Shown here: positions 55,629 to 64,000 of the stretch, in pieces
Layout: the number at the start of each line of letters is the position of its first letter
How positions within the stretch are numbered: the first letter of the stretch is position 1
NCBI GenBank assembly: GCA_030005635.1
Contig: JARUHP010000014.1
Location: forward strand, 1 to 64,000
Length of the DNA stretch: 64,000 bases
Origin: Deltaproteobacteria bacterium IMCC39146
GTDB lineage: Bacteria; Desulfobacterota; Desulfuromonadia; Desulfuromonadales; BM103
Direction of reading: 5' to 3'
Position numbers and translations under genes: made by a program
The notes under the pieces: model-generated
What the model saw: only the letters and a program-made list of their open reading frames with translations
What the model was told of the DNA's origin: nothing
The model's database searches: none

Positions 55629-56121
55629 TTATTTGTCTCCGGCCAACTCCCTCAGCTGTTCTTTGCGCTCCAGTAACTGCTGGATGTGGCGTTTCTCTTC
55701 TCGACAGATCGCCTCTATGATCGCACCTGCCTTGCCACGGAAGAGCGGTTTGACTTCGGCAAAAAAAATCAGTGTATTCATCTCGAACTGCAAAGCCATG
55801 GCAATCGTGCTCTTCCTGAGAGAGCCTCTCTTCAAAGCTCAGCAAATCGGTGATCTCATTGATCAGCAAATGGATAAATCGATCTTATTCGCCGAGGAGC
55901 TCATGACCTTCTGTCGATTTCCCGGCATAGACCTCGTAAAGATCGGTATAAACAGCACAGTGCTTAGGTTCTTCACTGGCCAGAGCGGAGAAAGTCTCTT
56001 TCAAGGCATCATCAACGGCTTTGTCACAAGCACGCGCATAGAAATTCTGACCATGTTTCTCCGGCCAGACAGCTAGGTCCAGAAACGATTCGAGTGAAGT
56101 GATGCTCTTGGTTGTCAACAA
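55629..56121 (-). pseudogene. broken ferritin-like (rubrerythrin-type) di-iron protein gene
   Basis: It starts at TTG 56121 behind a strong AGGAGGTG. The first segment (ESFLDLAVWPEKHGQNFYAR ... SEEPKHCAVY) is a ferritin-like helix pair with an ExxH iron motif. The frame is cut by TAA at 55885, yet continues in frame (DRFIHLLINEITDLL), then must shift frame near 55835 to give the second helix pair (TIAMALQFEMNTLIFFAEVK ... REEKRHIQQLL). One nonsense codon and one frameshift separate it from an intact gene of about 165 codons. TAA excludes selenocysteine. Decay or sequencing errors are both possible. Confidence 0.65.
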
Positions 56122-56148
56122 AACTTACACCTCCTCAATATGACATTT

Positions 56149-57786
56149 TTATAGATGCTTCTTGCGTAACAGCTTCTTGTCAATTTTGCCGACACTGGTC
56201 TTATCGATCTCTTCGACGACCAGAACTTTCAGCATCATGGCGTGCCGAGTCAAGCGACCGGAATCGACGAAGCTTTTGACAAAAGAGACCAGCTCCTTCT
56301 CGTTCGGCTCGGCTTCAGCCGAGACCACCAGCGCCAGAGGTCGCTCGCCCCATTTATCATCAGGCAAACCGATTACAGCAACTTCTCTAACAGTCGCATG
56401 CTGGGCGATCAGGTCTTCAAGCTCAAGGGACGAGACCCACTCGCCGGCAATCTTGATAACATCCTTGGCCCGGTCAGTAATCTTGAAGTAACCGTTAGGC
56501 TCCTGGTTGGCGACGTCACCGGTATGCAGGTAGCCTCCGCGCCAGAGATGCTCCGAATTATGATGGTCTTTTAGATAGCCCTGTGACAACCAGGGCGCTC
56601 TCAGCACGATCTCGCCGGTGCTTTCACCGTCAGCAGGAACAGGGTTCATCTCTTCATCAACAATCTGCATGCCGACCAGAGGTATTGCACGACCTGTTTT
56701 GCAGCGAATCTCGACCTGCTCTTCCAGCGGTTTGTCGAGCTGATCTTCGGGAACATGCGCAAGAGCGACCACGGGACAGGTCTCTGACATACCATAACCG
56801 GTAAAGATATCAATGCCGAGCTTAAGTGCTGCCAGGCAGAGCGATTGCGGCATGGCTGCGCCACCAATGATCACCTTCCAGCGGCTCAAATCAACAGACG
56901 CTACATCAGCGTGGCTTAAGAGCATATGCAGGATGGTGGGGACACAGTGAGAAAAGGTGACATCCTCTTTTTTAATCAGATTAAGCAACATCTCCGGAGC
57001 ATAACGACCCGGATAAACCTGCTTGACACCAAGCGCCGTCGCCACATACGGAAGCCCCCAGGCATGCACATGAAACATCGGCGTAATTGGCATATAGACA
57101 TCTTGCTGATGCAATCGGCCCTGCGTCTTCGGAGTTCCTATGGCCGCCAGCACACCGAGAGTGTGCAAAACCAGCTGACGGTGGCTGAAATAAACACCTT
57201 TCGGCATACCGGTGGTGCCGGTGGTGTAGAACGTTGTCGCGCGGGTATGCTCGTCAAGGTCGGGGAAGTCAAATTCTGTTGAGGCGTTAGCAAGGAGCGC
57301 TTCGTATTCTCCGCACAGAGGCACGTGAGTTTCGGGTCTCAGCTGATCATCACTTAACAGCACGTAATCATGCACGGTATCGATACGCCCCTTGATCGCT
57401 TCAAGAATCGGCAGGAAATCGCTATGTACCAGGATCACGTCATCTTCGGCATGATCGATGGTATAGAGGATCTGGTCCGGAGAGAGGCGCACGTTGATAG
57501 TATGCAGAACGGCGCCGAGCATCGGTACTGCGAAGAAGCACTCAAGGTAACGATGGCTATCCCAATCCATGACCGCCACCGTGTCACCCGGTTTAACCCC
57601 CAGCTCCCTCAGCGCATTAGCGAGGCGACAGATCCGTTCACGCAAGGTCCGATAATCAAAGCGCAATTGATCACGGTAGACAATTTCCTGGTCGGGGTTA
57701 TTGACCACCGGATAAGCGAGCAGGTTTTTAATCAGCAACGGGTAGGTATATGCAGAGGCGGTTCTTTCAATCAAAAATTCATTCAC
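56149..57786 (-). CDS. medium/long-chain acyl-CoA synthetase (AMP-forming)
   Basis: 545 residues. AMP-binding P-loop TFYTTGTTGMPKGVYFSHRQ, GYGMSETCPVV, YLHTGDVANQEPNGYFKITDR and the C-terminal lysine in KTSVGKIDKKLLRKK. It activates fatty acids to acyl-CoA through acyl-AMP; chain-length preference cannot be read. With enoyl-CoA hydratase 4 kb away it suggests fatty or organic acid use. It lies 28 bp upstream of the broken ferritin-like gene on the same strand. Confidence 0.92.
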   Translation of the reverse strand: MNEFLIERTASAYTYPLLIKNLLAYPVVNNPDQEIVYRDQLRFDYRTLRERICRLANALRELGVKPGDTVAVMDWDSHRYLECFFAVPMLGAVLHTINVRLSPDQILYTIDHAEDDVILVHSDFLPILEAIKGRIDTVHDYVLLSDDQLRPETHVPLCGEYEALLANASTEFDFPDLDEHTRATTFYTTGTTGMPKGVYFSHRQLVLHTLGVLAAIGTPKTQGRLHQQDVYMPITPMFHVHAWGLPYVATALGVKQVYPGRYAPEMLLNLIKKEDVTFSHCVPTILHMLLSHADVASVDLSRWKVIIGGAAMPQSLCLAALKLGIDIFTGYGMSETCPVVALAHVPEDQLDKPLEEQVEIRCKTGRAIPLVGMQIVDEEMNPVPADGESTGEIVLRAPWLSQGYLKDHHNSEHLWRGGYLHTGDVANQEPNGYFKITDRAKDVIKIAGEWVSSLELEDLIAQHATVREVAVIGLPDDKWGERPLALVVSAEAEPNEKELVSFVKSFVDSGRLTRHAMMLKVLVVEEIDKTSVGKIDKKLLRKKHL

Positions 57787-57872
57787 AGCTATTCTCCCGA
57801 CAAAATGTTAAAGAAGCGTTCAGTTGCAGATCGCCCTTTATATTCTTCCTGTAAAACCCGCAAAGGGCAAGA

Positions 57873-57998
57873 TTAAATAAAAAAGGGAGGCCCGTTGGCC
57901 GTCAAGAAGAAACCAGCCCTGACAACGTCAGGATCGATCGCCATGCCGAAGGATTTTGCGACGCTGGCCGCAGCATAAACGGAAGAATGAGACAGCAC
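57873..57998 (-). CDS. possible 41-residue ORF or gene fragment
   Basis: From a GTG at 57998 the frame reads SVYAAASVAKSFGMAIDP, then a hydrophobic end (GFFLTANGPPFFI). The frame stays open upstream of the GTG with plausible protein-like sequence to a stop near 58065. No ribosome site. It could be the 3' remnant of a lost gene. Family not recognised. Confidence 0.25.
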   Translation of the reverse strand: MLSHSSVYAAASVAKSFGMAIDPDVVRAGFFLTANGPPFFI

Positions 57999-58112
57999 AT
58001 AATTTGCTGTTTCTGAGAATAATCGCGCAGAATAAAAAACTGTTTTACAACTTGAAGTTGCCGCTCATTTAGGTTAGTTTTATCCGGCTCAATTCAACCA
58101 TGGAGGAGACAC

Positions 58113-59015
58113 TTGGCGAACTTTATAATGATAGGCTTCTTCGTGTTGCTTGGCGTCCTGTTTCGACGGCTCAAGGCCTTTCCGGATCAAACGGCACACG
58201 TCCTCAACATGTTCGCCCTCTATGTCTCGCTGCCGGCAGTCATCCTGCTCAAGGTGCCCAAGCTCGCTATTTCCAATCAGAACATTGTTGCCGTCATTAT
58301 GCCGTGGTGCATGCTACTGCTTACCGCTGCGATCATCCTGATACTCTCAAAGCGCTGCGCCTGGTCCCGCCAGACAACAGGCGCCCTGATGCTGATAGTG
58401 CCGATCGGCAACACCTCTTTTATGGGCGTTCCTATGGTCAATGCTTTCTTTGGAGAGGTCGGCATCCCTCACCTGATCCTCTACGACCAGCTCGGTACCA
58501 TGCTGATCTTTGCCACGTACGGCGCGGCAATTCTGTCGATTTACACAGGTGAAAGCAGCAGTGTGAAATCCATCGCCTTGCGCGCCCTGCTCTTTCCGCC
58601 AACGACGGCGCTTTTGGCTGGCTTGCTTTTACGCAACTGGAGCTATCCACAAGCTCTGGTCGACGCCTTGCAGAGTCTGGCAGGAGCCTTAACTCCCCTG
58701 GTGATGACCGCAATCGGTTTCCAAATGACCTTGCGTCTGAAGCCAACCACCCTTGGCCCTCTCGGCACGGGACTCGCAATCAAACTGATTGTCGCACCGC
58801 TGGTTGCTTTCCTCGGCTGCCGCCTCTTCGGCATCAACAGCTTCGCCGCCGACATTGCCATTTTCGAAGCCGGCATGCCGCCGATGGTGACAGCCAGCGC
58901 TCTCGCCGCTGCTGCCGGCATGGGCGTGGAACTGGCGGTCGCCCTGGCAGGTCTCGGCATTGTCCTGGCCTTTGTCAGTCTGCCCTTGCTCTATATATTG
59001 ATTCAATATTTCTGA
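58113..59015 (+). CDS. AEC-family (auxin efflux carrier-like) transporter
   Basis: 300 residues from a TTG start (58113), with GGAGG six bases upstream. About ten membrane helices in two halves, with the family pattern NMFALYVSLPAVILLKVPK near the start and a matching AIFEAGMPPMVTASALAAAAGM in the second half. AEC proteins export or exchange organic acids and related solutes. Monocistronic. Confidence 0.87.
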   Translation: MANFIMIGFFVLLGVLFRRLKAFPDQTAHVLNMFALYVSLPAVILLKVPKLAISNQNIVAVIMPWCMLLLTAAIILILSKRCAWSRQTTGALMLIVPIGNTSFMGVPMVNAFFGEVGIPHLILYDQLGTMLIFATYGAAILSIYTGESSSVKSIALRALLFPPTTALLAGLLLRNWSYPQALVDALQSLAGALTPLVMTAIGFQMTLRLKPTTLGPLGTGLAIKLIVAPLVAFLGCRLFGINSFAADIAIFEAGMPPMVTASALAAAAGMGVELAVALAGLGIVLAFVSLPLLYILIQYF

Positions 59016-59485
59016 GCTTCATAGCTTCAGAAACAGTCAAAAGCACCAAAACCTGCCAAGAGAGCTTGTCTCTATTCACGTCCTCTGTTGATTAATTTGG
59101 CTATGGAAAGTTCGACGACTCGAAGGCAGTAGTTTAATAATTCACATTGCTGCAGCTATAAAACATGAAAGCCCTCAATTCTTGTAAACCCTGCCATTTT
59201 AGTACCATTCAAAATGTGACAAATTCAATTTCTGAACCGCACCAAGAATTCAGACAGGCCAATCTTGGAAATTTCGTAGTGGATTATGGACCTCTGGACA
59301 TTCATTAGCTATTGGCTCAACAAAAACGATTCACTCTTCATTCACTTGCTTCCGTTATGGTCTCTGTGATCAAATCACCAAGTCAATTAGAGTGGCTTGC
59401 ATAAAGCGGCGGAGGATTAAGACGCTGTCGATGCTAGGCAGTCAAAACCACCTACAATTCTTCTGCTGTTTAGGAAAGAAGCACC
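59016..59485. other. 470-bp intergenic region, no gene seen
   Basis: AT-richer than its flanks, with no supported ORF, tRNA or strong hairpin. It may hold the promoter of the DMT transporter gene. Confidence 0.5.
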
Positions 59486-60367
59486 ATGGCGACATCAACA
59501 CCAAATCCCCCTGTTCGCCCCTTGCTCTGGTTGCTTATAGGTTCGACCTGTATCAGCTTTGCTCCTATCTTCATCAGACTGGCTGACGTTTCTCCCGACA
59601 GTGCAGGTTTTTACCGCATGCTATTTGCCGCAATCTCCCTGTTTATATTGATGCGGTTTAAAGCTGTAAGTCTGCTCATGCACCGCAAGACTTTATTGCT
59701 GCTTGTATGTAGTGGCTTGTTTCTGAGCTTTGATTTCATGTGCTGGCACCGCAGCATCCACTATGTGGGGCCAGGACTTTCAACTCTAATTGCAAATTTT
59801 CAGGTCTTTTTTACAGCTATATTCTCATGCCTTCTGTTTCGAGAAAAAGTTAGCCGGTTATTTATTGTCGCAGTTCTAATGGCTTTACTTGGATTGTTTT
59901 TCATCACGGGAGTCGATCTGAGCTCTCTAGACGAAGGCTACCGTCTTGGCATTCTCTTTGGTATCGGGACTGCTGTCTTCTACTCCGCTTACATCCTTTT
60001 CCTCAAGAGCGCAATGAACCATCAAGAGGTAAGTGGTGTTTCAGCAATGTTTGTCGTCGCCATCACATGCTCTGGTTTCTTCAGTATCATTACACCTGTA
60101 ACAGGGTCTTCCTTTATTATCCCCGACGCTACATCATTCTGGGCTCTGGCTGGTGCAGGAGTCGCCTGTACAACGATCGGATGGTCTTTAATCTCTACAG
60201 CGATCAAACACACCAGCGCTACGATAACGAGCCTCTTCCTTCTGTTGCAACCAGCTCTCGCTTTCGTGTGGGATGTACTGTTTTTCTCACGACCAACCGA
60301 AGGTAGGGAAGTCGGCGGCGTCTTACTCATTCTCTCTGCAATTTACGTGGGAACATACCGACGATAG
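59486..60367 (+). CDS. EamA/DMT-family transporter
   Basis: 293 residues with ten predicted helices in two EamA repeats: PLLWLLIGSTCISFAPIFIR opens the first and GILFGIGTAVFYSAYILFLK the second. ASLLLLL-type packing ends at TSLFLLLQPALAFVWDVLFF. Members export amino acids or other metabolites. The gene looks more AT-rich than its neighbours. Substrate unknown. Confidence 0.88.
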   Translation: MATSTPNPPVRPLLWLLIGSTCISFAPIFIRLADVSPDSAGFYRMLFAAISLFILMRFKAVSLLMHRKTLLLLVCSGLFLSFDFMCWHRSIHYVGPGLSTLIANFQVFFTAIFSCLLFREKVSRLFIVAVLMALLGLFFITGVDLSSLDEGYRLGILFGIGTAVFYSAYILFLKSAMNHQEVSGVSAMFVVAITCSGFFSIITPVTGSSFIIPDATSFWALAGAGVACTTIGWSLISTAIKHTSATITSLFLLLQPALAFVWDVLFFSRPTEGREVGGVLLILSAIYVGTYRR

Positions 60368-60417
60368 TTAGGCCGTTGAACATCAGACTCTTTCCTGTAA
60401 GTCTCGATATACGGGAC

Positions 60418-60452
60418 AAAAACGCCCCGACCTGCTTTTGCGGATCGGGGCG
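60418..60452 (-). terminator. terminator for the enoyl-CoA hydratase gene
   Basis: CGCCCCGA (60423-60430) pairs perfectly with TCGGGGCG (60445-60452). The minus strand then runs TTTTT. It may also stop the convergent DMT transcript. Confidence 0.8.
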
Positions 60453-60601
60453 CTCCTTTATGTATTACTGTAAGTCATCCTCAGAAGGCCTAAGGATATT
60501 TGATACACCAAATATCAACTCAGAACGCTAACAAAGCCGATGTCTTTTACCTTTCGGACTTATCGCAGCAACGCACAACGATAAAGAGGCATCTCGACTC
60601 T

Positions 60602-61375
60602 TTAAAATTTAGCTGGCCGCTTCTCCATGAAGGCGCTGATGCCCTCTTTGCAATCTTCCGTCGTAAAACAAAGAGCAAAGAGATCCGCCTCGTAACGTGA
60701 GCCACGCGCAAAGTCCATCTCCAGGCCATTATCAATTGCTTCCTTGGCGAACCTGATGGCCGAAGAGCTTTTATCACACATCTTTATGGCCAGGGAACGC
60801 GCTTCTTCCATCAAGCTCTCCTTCGCCACAACGCGGTTGACCAAACCGATCCGGCACGCTTCTTCTGCATCAATCATCTCACCGGTAAAAATCAGCTCCT
60901 TGGCCCGCCCCTTACCGACAAGACGCGACAGGCGTTGGGTCCCGGCAAATCCAGGGATTATACCGAGTTTGACTTCAGGTTGCCCGAACCTGGCAGAATC
61001 CGAAGCAATCCGGATATCACACCCCATGGCCAGCTCACAGCCGCCGCCAAGGGCATAACCGTTAATAGCGGCGATCACCGGCTTGGGAAAAGCTTCCAGC
61101 CGATCAATGACCCGCTGTGCAAGCAACGCGAACTCGCGGGCGCTGTCGGCATCCAGGGTACCAAGATGACTGATATCTCCACCGGCAACAAAAGCTTTCT
61201 CACCTGCGCCGGTGAGGATGACAACGCGAATCTTAGCATCCTTCTCAAGCTCAGTGAGCAATCGATCCAGACCTTGGAAAGTTGCTACAGTCAGGGCATT
61301 GAGAGCCTTGGGATTATTAAAAGTAATCGTTGCCAGGGGTCCGTCTTTCTCGAGCAACAAGTTTTCATCCGCCAT
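60602..61375 (-). CDS. enoyl-CoA hydratase/isomerase (crotonase) family protein
   Basis: Start chosen at ATG 61375 (MADENLLLEKDGPLAT), with GGAG seven bases upstream. 257 residues with oxyanion-hole motifs AFVAGGDISHL and ALGGGCELAMGCDIRIAS, and the catalytic glutamates expected for hydratases (GCELAMG and the EVKLGIIPG region). It hydrates enoyl-CoA in beta-oxidation or butyrate-type metabolism. Its terminator is at 60418-60452. Located downstream of the TIGR03960-type gene on the same strand. Confidence 0.92.
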   Translation of the reverse strand: MADENLLLEKDGPLATITFNNPKALNALTVATFQGLDRLLTELEKDAKIRVVILTGAGEKAFVAGGDISHLGTLDADSAREFALLAQRVIDRLEAFPKPVIAAINGYALGGGCELAMGCDIRIASDSARFGQPEVKLGIIPGFAGTQRLSRLVGKGRAKELIFTGEMIDAEEACRIGLVNRVVAKESLMEEARSLAIKMCDKSSSAIRFAKEAIDNGLEMDFARGSRYEADLFALCFTTEDCKEGISAFMEKRPAKF

Positions 61376-61474
61376 GAATAGTCTCCTTTGCAACGGGTTG
61401 ATATCAGCAGGCGTCCACGAACCAGCAGGGACGTTCATGATTTATCAGTATAGCCGATGAACCTGGGATGTAAC

Positions 61475-63205
61475 TCAGCAGGACATCCCGCAACGGTTGC
61501 AACCAGACTTGCAAACATAACCCGGCTGCGCCTCCAAAGCCTGTTCATATTCCTGACGAAGATGACTGCGTTGCACCCCTTGTTGAATAATGTCCCAGGG
61601 AAACAACTCCCCCGCTCCACGTTCACGGTGCAGATAAAAAGCAGGATCGATACCAACTTGTCGGCAAGCAGCCTTGAGGCTGGCACCTTCTGCGAGCAAT
61701 GGCAGGGTCTGGCCGACGCGTCGATCACCGCGGGCAAAAAAGCCCTGGATCTCGGCATGGCGTAAAGATTCAAAGTTCAGCTCAACATTCGCGACCGGGC
61801 GCAGACTTTTCTGCAAGAGTCGGTACTTCTTCTCAAGGAGGCTGCGCTTCTCCATCGGTGCCCATTGCAATGGCGTCCATGGCTTGGGCACAAAAGGATT
61901 AACAGAAAGCTGTAAGCGACCCAGGCGGCCCGCTTGTTTGCCAATCTCTTCCCAGACCTGCCGGATTTTCACTGTAAGACCAGAAATCGCAATCACATCG
62001 GACTCAACCTCGGAGGGCAGACCTATCATGAAGTAGAGTTTGAGATTCGGGATCCCACCTTCGGCCAGAAGCTTGACCGCGGCAAGAATCTGTTCCTCAT
62101 CGATGCCTTTATTAATGACATCCCGCATCCGCTGGCTACCCGCCTCCGGAGCCAGGGCCAGAGTCTTGTGACCTGAATCGGCAAGAACCTTGATCTGCTC
62201 GATCGTGATGGCGTCAATTCGCACGCTCGACACGGAGACTTCGCCACCCTGGGCCAGAATGTCCCGACCGATATCAGCAATATCATCATAATCGGAAACA
62301 GCTGCAGCGACGAGGCCGACTCTACCGACCTCTTCACCTGTGTCGAGAAGCTCCTTGCGCAGGTGCTCCATTGAATGCTCCCGAAACGGTCGATAAATAA
62401 AACCGGCAGCACAGAAACGGCAGGCCTTGGGACAGCCGCGTGAAACTTCGACCAGGTGCATACTGCCGAATTCTGTATCGGGAGTTGCCACACAGGTCAT
62501 ACTCTGGCTTTCATCCAGGTTAGCCTGCCACTGGCGCGCAACCTGTTTCGGAAGCCCCTCTAACGGCGTCATTGATTTAAGCTCACCACTCTCTTCGTAG
62601 CGAACGTCGTAACCACCCGGCTGATAAATCCCCGGCTGTTTTGAAAGTCGTTCGAGGAGTTCAGTGCGAGATGAAGTCTCAGGGTCAAGCAATTGCGACA
62701 GGAGTTGAGGCAGGGTCACTTCAGCCTCACCAACCACGAAGAGATCCATGATCTCAGCCAGGGGTTCCGGGTTGAGAAAAGCGCAAACGCCGCCACAGAT
62801 GACCAAGGGTTCCCGCTCGGTGCGCTCTTCACGCCAGAACGGCAGACGGCCGAGTTCAAAGATCGTCGGCAGATTGAGGTAATCGTTTTCAAAGGAGATT
62901 GAGAAGGCGATCAGATCAAAATCAGAGAGCGAGCGCTGGGATTCAATCGACACTAGTGGAAAACCGGTACGGCGATGTTCTTCGATATCTTCAGGATCAG
63001 GCAGAAAGAAGCGTTCACAGAGCGTATCGTCACGTTCGTTGAGCATCCGGTAGACGGTCTGCAACCCCAGGTTGCTCATTCCCTGGTGGTAGGTATTCGG
63101 ATAGATCAGGGCGACAGACAGGCGCCCACCCCAAGGGTTGGCTTCTCCGCCCGTTTCCTGTTCATGACGCTGACGATATTTTTCAATCAGGTGACGTGAC
63201 ATCAA
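61475..63205 (-). CDS. TIGR03960-family B12-binding-type radical SAM protein
   Basis: 576 residues, shorter than family members fused to a DUF2344 domain. N-terminal cobalamin-binding-like domain (SVALIYPNTYHQGMSNLGLQ), EVSRGCPKACRFCAAGF with the radical SAM CX3CX2C cluster near residue 260, APEAGSQRMRDVINKGI, and a cysteine-rich C-terminus (CKSGCNRCGMSC) that may bind a second Fe-S cluster. Substrate unknown; distantly like tRNA methylthiotransferases. Its start lies 31 bp after the heptosyltransferase fragment. Confidence 0.88.
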   Translation of the reverse strand: MMSRHLIEKYRQRHEQETGGEANPWGGRLSVALIYPNTYHQGMSNLGLQTVYRMLNERDDTLCERFFLPDPEDIEEHRRTGFPLVSIESQRSLSDFDLIAFSISFENDYLNLPTIFELGRLPFWREERTEREPLVICGGVCAFLNPEPLAEIMDLFVVGEAEVTLPQLLSQLLDPETSSRTELLERLSKQPGIYQPGGYDVRYEESGELKSMTPLEGLPKQVARQWQANLDESQSMTCVATPDTEFGSMHLVEVSRGCPKACRFCAAGFIYRPFREHSMEHLRKELLDTGEEVGRVGLVAAAVSDYDDIADIGRDILAQGGEVSVSSVRIDAITIEQIKVLADSGHKTLALAPEAGSQRMRDVINKGIDEEQILAAVKLLAEGGIPNLKLYFMIGLPSEVESDVIAISGLTVKIRQVWEEIGKQAGRLGRLQLSVNPFVPKPWTPLQWAPMEKRSLLEKKYRLLQKSLRPVANVELNFESLRHAEIQGFFARGDRRVGQTLPLLAEGASLKAACRQVGIDPAFYLHRERGAGELFPWDIIQQGVQRSHLRQEYEQALEAQPGYVCKSGCNRCGMSC

Positions 63206-63235
63206 CTACATTCTACGGTGAAGGGGAACAAGAGA

Positions 63236-63520
63236 TCAATCTTCAACTGAAGGTGAGAAGAAGACTTGAGGGAAAGAAGGAGAAAACCTGCCAAGGACGC
63301 CGACATGCTCAGCACGCTTATTATAAACGATGACTTCATCACAGCCGGGATAATTTTCCAGCAACTGGGCAACCAGGGGATTGGCAACGACAGCAATATG
63401 AGCATCAGGATAGGTTTCCCTGACAGCCATCATGGCCGGAACCGTCATAACAGCATCGCCAAGCCAGTTGGCCGAGCGGATCATGATGCGTTGGATTTTA
63501 TTGGCGTCGAGTTTTATCAA
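63236..63520 (-). pseudogene. 5' fragment of a heptosyltransferase II-type gene (glycosyltransferase family 9)
   Basis: About 80 codons match the N-terminus of GT9 enzymes: MIRSANWLGDAVMTVPAMMA, HIAVVANPLVAQLLENYPG and DEVIVYNKRAEHVG. The frame then degenerates (FSPSFPQVFFSPSVED) and stops, about 260 codons short of a full enzyme, and none of the alternative frames restores the family. The rest appears deleted, with the radical SAM gene now abutting. It starts 12 bp after the Trm112-like gene. Confidence 0.7.
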
Positions 63521-63531
63521 GAGACATGAAT

Positions 63532-63702
63532 TCAGGCTAGCGGGAGAGCCTCGTCGATCAGCATAACCGGAATGTCGTCGCGGACCGGGTAGGCCAGTTT
63601 ACAGGCATGACAGTAGAGCTTGTCATGGTTGTCATCAGGGACAATTTCACCTTTGCATTGCGGGCAGGCCAGTATTTCAAGCAGATCTTTTGATAAAGTC
63701 AT
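63532..63702 (-). CDS. Trm112/YcaR-like small zinc-ribbon protein
   Basis: 56 residues from ATG 63700-63702, with GGAG seven bases upstream. It reads LLEILACPQCKGEIVPDDN ... LYCHACKLAYPVRDDIPVML: two CxxC pairs and the DIPVM ending of the Trm112 family. Such proteins are zinc-ribbon partners of methyltransferases or are found next to LPS genes. It probably headed an operon with the now-broken heptosyltransferase gene. Confidence 0.85.
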   Translation of the reverse strand: MTLSKDLLEILACPQCKGEIVPDDNHDKLYCHACKLAYPVRDDIPVMLIDEALPLA

Positions 63703-63832
63703 CAGTTTTCTCCAGATTGATATTCACATCTTCTACAGTAAGCCAGATGGCAAGTCAAACGCAAAGCCGGTAGTTTCAATGCGGCACAACGCAAAAGCTT
63801 TTGAGCAAACAAGACAAAACTAAACCAATTCA

Positions 63833-63932
63833 TTAACGCAAAGGCGCAAAAACGCAAAGAGACCACTTCTATAATTTCGAATCTAGACAATCAAGATCTG
63901 TCATTCTCTGCGCCTTCGCGACTTTGCGTTAA
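63833..63932. repeat. complete TTAACGCAAAG / CTTTGCGTTAA inverted-repeat element
   Basis: TTAACGCAAAGGCGCAAAAA on the left mirrors CTTCGCGACTTTGCGTTAA on the right, 100 bp overall. The same design as 39383-39489. Confidence 0.75.
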
Positions 63933-63962
63933 AGTTCGTTTTCTCTATCTTGCTGTAAGCAC

Positions 63963-63988
63963 AAAAAAAGGGCCGCACAAGGCGGCCC
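63963..63988 (-). terminator. intrinsic terminator for a gene right of the window
   Basis: GGGCCGC (63970-63976) pairs with GCGGCCC (63982-63988). On the minus strand it is followed by TTTTTTT, so it ends a minus-strand transcript entering from beyond 64000. Confidence 0.85.
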
Positions 63989-64000
63989 AAAGTAGTTGAG

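Noticed and set aside
55885-55887. Stop codon inside the ferritin-like gene as a third recoded site
   Set aside because: The codon is TAA, which does not encode selenocysteine, and a separate frameshift follows.

Overview
The window looks like a chromosomal segment from an anaerobic Desulfuromonadales-type bacterium (Geobacter/Desulfuromonas/Pelobacter relatives). This is inferred from gene content and order, with no search run: four tRNAs then tig-clpP-clpX-lon-hupB; a tungsten aldehyde:ferredoxin oxidoreductase (AOR) operon with its own tungstate transporter; several radical SAM proteins; an orphan MshEN-domain protein; a DUF6178-type protein; and two apparent selenoproteins. By eye the base composition is moderately GC-rich.

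Layout. 1-7.3 kb (minus strand): a probable insertion-sequence end, tRNA-Asp/Val/Asp, HU, the Lon/ClpX/ClpP/trigger-factor proteostasis block, and tRNA-Leu/His/Arg/Pro. 7.4-12.5 kb: a TonB-like protein, a truncated hybrid histidine kinase abutting an AcuI/YhdH-type acrylyl-CoA reductase, a GntR/FadR-type regulator, and a divergent zinc alcohol dehydrogenase whose promoter carries GntR-like palindromes. 12.6-21.5 kb (plus strand): ferredoxin, AOR, FAD oxidoreductase, MoaD-like and ThiF/MoeB-like proteins, TupABC, MoeA and a small membrane protein. Two related terminator repeats bracket this block. The logic is import of tungstate, building of the W-pterin cofactor, and AOR with its redox partners.

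21.6-39.5 kb: housekeeping and accessory genes (PreP-like peptidase, threonine aldolase, SrkA kinase, M20 and M23 peptidases, MshEN protein, AcpH, MarC, PepSY-TM and DUF4920 proteins, two radical SAM proteins), then a two-domain exported rhodanese followed by a GrdB-family selenoprotein read through an in-frame UGA. 39.5-54.9 kb (minus strand): DUF6178-like protein, NapH-like ferredoxin, the aceE-aceF-lpdA pyruvate dehydrogenase operon, and the branched-chain amino acid genes leuC-leuD-ilvB-ilvN-ilvD.

55-64 kb: a second selenoprotein (single-domain exported rhodanese with Sec at the catalytic position), a broken ferritin-like gene, an acyl-CoA synthetase, AEC and DMT transporters, enoyl-CoA hydratase, a TIGR03960-type radical SAM protein, a 5' fragment of a heptosyltransferase gene and a Trm112-like protein.

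Most notable are the two UGA-interrupted reading frames. Each continues in frame into recognisable protein, and each has a compact hairpin 10-15 nt after the UGA with GUG in its loop. A family of intergenic inverted repeats (TTAACGCAAAG / CTTTGCGTTAA and two related flavours) recurs across the window, and several genes are decaying.
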